Assembly (NCBI GenBank): GCA_017544705.1
Contig: JAFYDQ010000137.1
Location: 1 to 33,537, forward strand
Reading direction: 5' to 3'
Length of the DNA stretch: 33,537 bases
From: Lachnospiraceae bacterium
GTDB lineage: Bacteria > Bacillota > Clostridia > Lachnospirales > Lachnospiraceae
In this document: piece after piece, positions 32,180 through 33,537 of the stretch
Layout: each line of letters opens with the position of its first letter
Numbering within the stretch: position 1 is the stretch's first letter
Program-made: the position numbers and the translations under genes
Notes under the pieces: generated by a model
The model's database searches: none
What the model was told of the DNA's origin: nothing
Seen by the model: the letters and a program-made list of their open reading frames with translations, nothing else

Positions 32180-33537
32180 ATGCCTCGAAACAGAGACGAT
32201 TATGATGAAATGATCGATGATTATGAGGAAATGGAAGAGCAGGATATTTCTGCTGTTTCCCTCTCTCATAACATCAGAAACGAATATATCGGTCAGGGAA
32301 CAAAGGACGACTATAACCGCCCGGTGTTTACTTCGGAAGCCAATCAGGTCTTTTCATCCATGGATTACATGAATGAAAATAAACGGGTGCTTTTCATTAA
32401 TACGGTGGCAACCGGCGGGAGCGTCGCAAGGATCGTGACCGGGCTATACCATGCCCTTGAAGAGCACGGTTATGAATGCCTGATCGCATACGGAAGAGGC
32501 GAACCGCCCAGGGACTGCCGGTATTACCGGATCGGCTCGGATACGGATGTGTATATCCATGGCGGGATGAGCCGCATGACGGACAGACAGGGCTTCTATT
32601 CAACGTCCGCCACAAAGGCCCTGATCCGTGTGATCGAGGATTATGATCCCGATATCATTCACCTGCATAACCTGCACGGTTACTATCTGAACGTGCGGGT
32701 TCTGTTTGATTATCTGCATGACCGCAAACGCAAAGTGATCTGGACCCTGCATGACTGCTGGGCATTTACCGGCCATTGCTCGCATTTTGAGTACATCGGC
32801 TGCCTGAAATGGCAGACCTGCTGTGATTCCTGCGAACAGTTGAATGAATACCCCAAGTCCATGGTCATGGATAATTCCAGGCGGAATTTTCTGGAAAAGA
32901 AGGTGCTGTTCACGGAACTTAAGCATATGACGATCGTAACACCGTCCGAATGGCTGGCAGAGCGCGTGAAGCAGTCATTCTTAAAGGAATACCCGGTGGT
33001 CGTTGTGCCTACGGGGATCGATCTGTCACAATTCTATCCGATGCCGGAAGTCAGGGAGAGAGGCAATCTGATCTTTGAACTGAAACGCCGGATGGGACTT
33101 CGCGGCAAGACGATCCTGCTCGGTGTCGCAAACCCCTGGAAAGAACGCAAGGGGCTGTCGCAGTTTGTCAATCTGTCCAAAATGATCGATGACCGTACCG
33201 CGATCGTACTTTTGGGGCTGGATGATGACCAGCTTTCCGAACTGCCGGATTCCATCATCGGTCTGGCCAGAACGGACAGTATTGAGGAGCTGGTTGCGAT
33301 CTATTCCATGGCAGATATCTACGTGAACTTAACCCTTGAGGATACCTTCCCGACGACCAATATCGAAGCGCTTGCATGCGGGACCCCCGTGATCACCTTT
33401 AAGGCGGGTGGCAGTCCGGAGAGTCTGGACGAGACCTGCGGGATCGTTGTGGAGCGGAATTCCATCCAGGGTGTCGTTGCCGCGATCGACAAGATCCGCA
33501 GCAGCCGCGGGATCTGCTATACACAGGAAATGTGCAC
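32180..33537 (+). CDS. family 4 glycosyltransferase with acidic N-terminal extension (runs off right edge)
   Basis: At least 452 residues are encoded before the window ends. The GT-B core begins near residue 68 (KRVLFINTVATGGSVARI) and contains IIHLHNLHGYYLN, TLHDCWAFTGHCSHF, a cysteine-rich CCDSCEQL segment, TPSEWLAERV, VVPTGIDLSQFYP, GVANPWKERKG and the GT4 acidic motif LEDTFPTTNIEALACGTPVI. This resembles WcaC-like colanic-acid and capsule transferases. The first 60 residues are acidic and low in hydrophobics and are not part of the usual fold. ATG 32180 follows AGGA and lies 5 nt after the previous stop; a later ATG near 32370 would give the core-only protein but has no ribosome binding site. 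Missing only its C-terminal tail. Confidence 0.9.
   Translation, partial: MPRNRDDYDEMIDDYEEMEEQDISAVSLSHNIRNEYIGQGTKDDYNRPVFTSEANQVFSSMDYMNENKRVLFINTVATGGSVARIVTGLYHALEEHGYECLIAYGRGEPPRDCRYYRIGSDTDVYIHGGMSRMTDRQGFYSTSATKALIRVIEDYDPDIIHLHNLHGYYLNVRVLFDYLHDRKRKVIWTLHDCWAFTGHCSHFEYIGCLKWQTCCDSCEQLNEYPKSMVMDNSRRNFLEKKVLFTELKHMTIVTPSEWLAERVKQSFLKEYPVVVVPTGIDLSQFYPMPEVRERGNLIFELKRRMGLRGKTILLGVANPWKERKGLSQFVNLSKMIDDRTAIVLLGLDDDQLSELPDSIIGLARTDSIEELVAIYSMADIYVNLTLEDTFPTTNIEALACGTPVITFKAGGSPESLDETCGIVVERNSIQGVVAAIDKIRSSRGICYTQEMC

Overview
The window is almost entirely one surface-polysaccharide (capsule, exopolysaccharide or glycan) biosynthesis locus. Twenty-four genes run left to right on the + strand, and one partial gene at the left edge (gmd) runs the other way. 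GC content near 50%, AGGAG/GGAGG-type ribosome binding sites, some TTG starts, TGnTATAAT-type promoters and the protein families present (WbsX-like, large multi-pass membrane proteins, NeuB and CapEFG variants) suggest a Firmicute. Clostridia, probably Lachnospiraceae, is most likely; this is inference, as no taxonomic marker gene is present.

Region by region: (1) 1-450, 5' part of gmd on the - strand, divergent from the main operon. (2) 593-4176, four consecutive membrane-protein genes of unknown function. They look like halves or reduced versions of one large family, and one carries what looks like a metallo-beta-lactamase-type domain without its histidines. (3) 4176-12735, a GT2, a long (polytopic) phosphoglycosyl transferase, two more GT2-type enzymes, a GT4, then Wzy polymerase, Wzx flippase and a second Wzy paralogue. 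(4) 12817-16572, after a likely internal promoter: UDP-GlcNAc 4,6-dehydratase (PglF/EpsC type), DegT-family 4-aminotransferase (PglE/EpsN type) and a short phosphoglycosyl transferase (PglC/EpsL type), followed by a repeat-bearing spacer. (5) 16692-18637, a PLP-dependent enzyme and an ATP-grasp ligase. (6) 18641-23131, a WbuB-like GT4 and the complete CapE-CapF-CapG (FnlA-FnlB-FnlC) route to UDP-L-FucNAc. (7) 23143-26384, GT4, WbsX-like protein and GT2. (8) 26377-32174, a KpsS-like capsule-synthase-family protein, a divergent NeuB, a second Wzx, and a fused CMP-sugar synthetase/PseG-like protein: a nonulosonic (sialic-acid-like) acid module. (9) 32180-end, a partial GT4.

Together the genes encode Wzx/Wzy-dependent assembly. 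Sugars are loaded on a lipid carrier by either of two initiating transferases, extended by about nine glycosyltransferases, flipped and polymerised. Two initiating enzymes, two flippases and two polymerases suggest two glycans built in tandem, or a merger of two loci. Neighbouring genes overlap by 1-58 nt or lie within about 25 nt of each other nearly everywhere, with gaps only at 12736-12816, 16573-16691 and 24232-24285. That pattern fits one long operon with internal entry points.

The most interesting leads are: an aminosugar cassette with no acetyltransferase but an adjacent PLP-enzyme/ATP-grasp pair; the nonulosonate module with an atypical NeuB and a candidate CMP-sugar transferase; the block of reduced membrane proteins at the start; and a structured repeat element at 16531-16672. 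No tRNA, rRNA, insertion sequence, CRISPR or integrase was seen.
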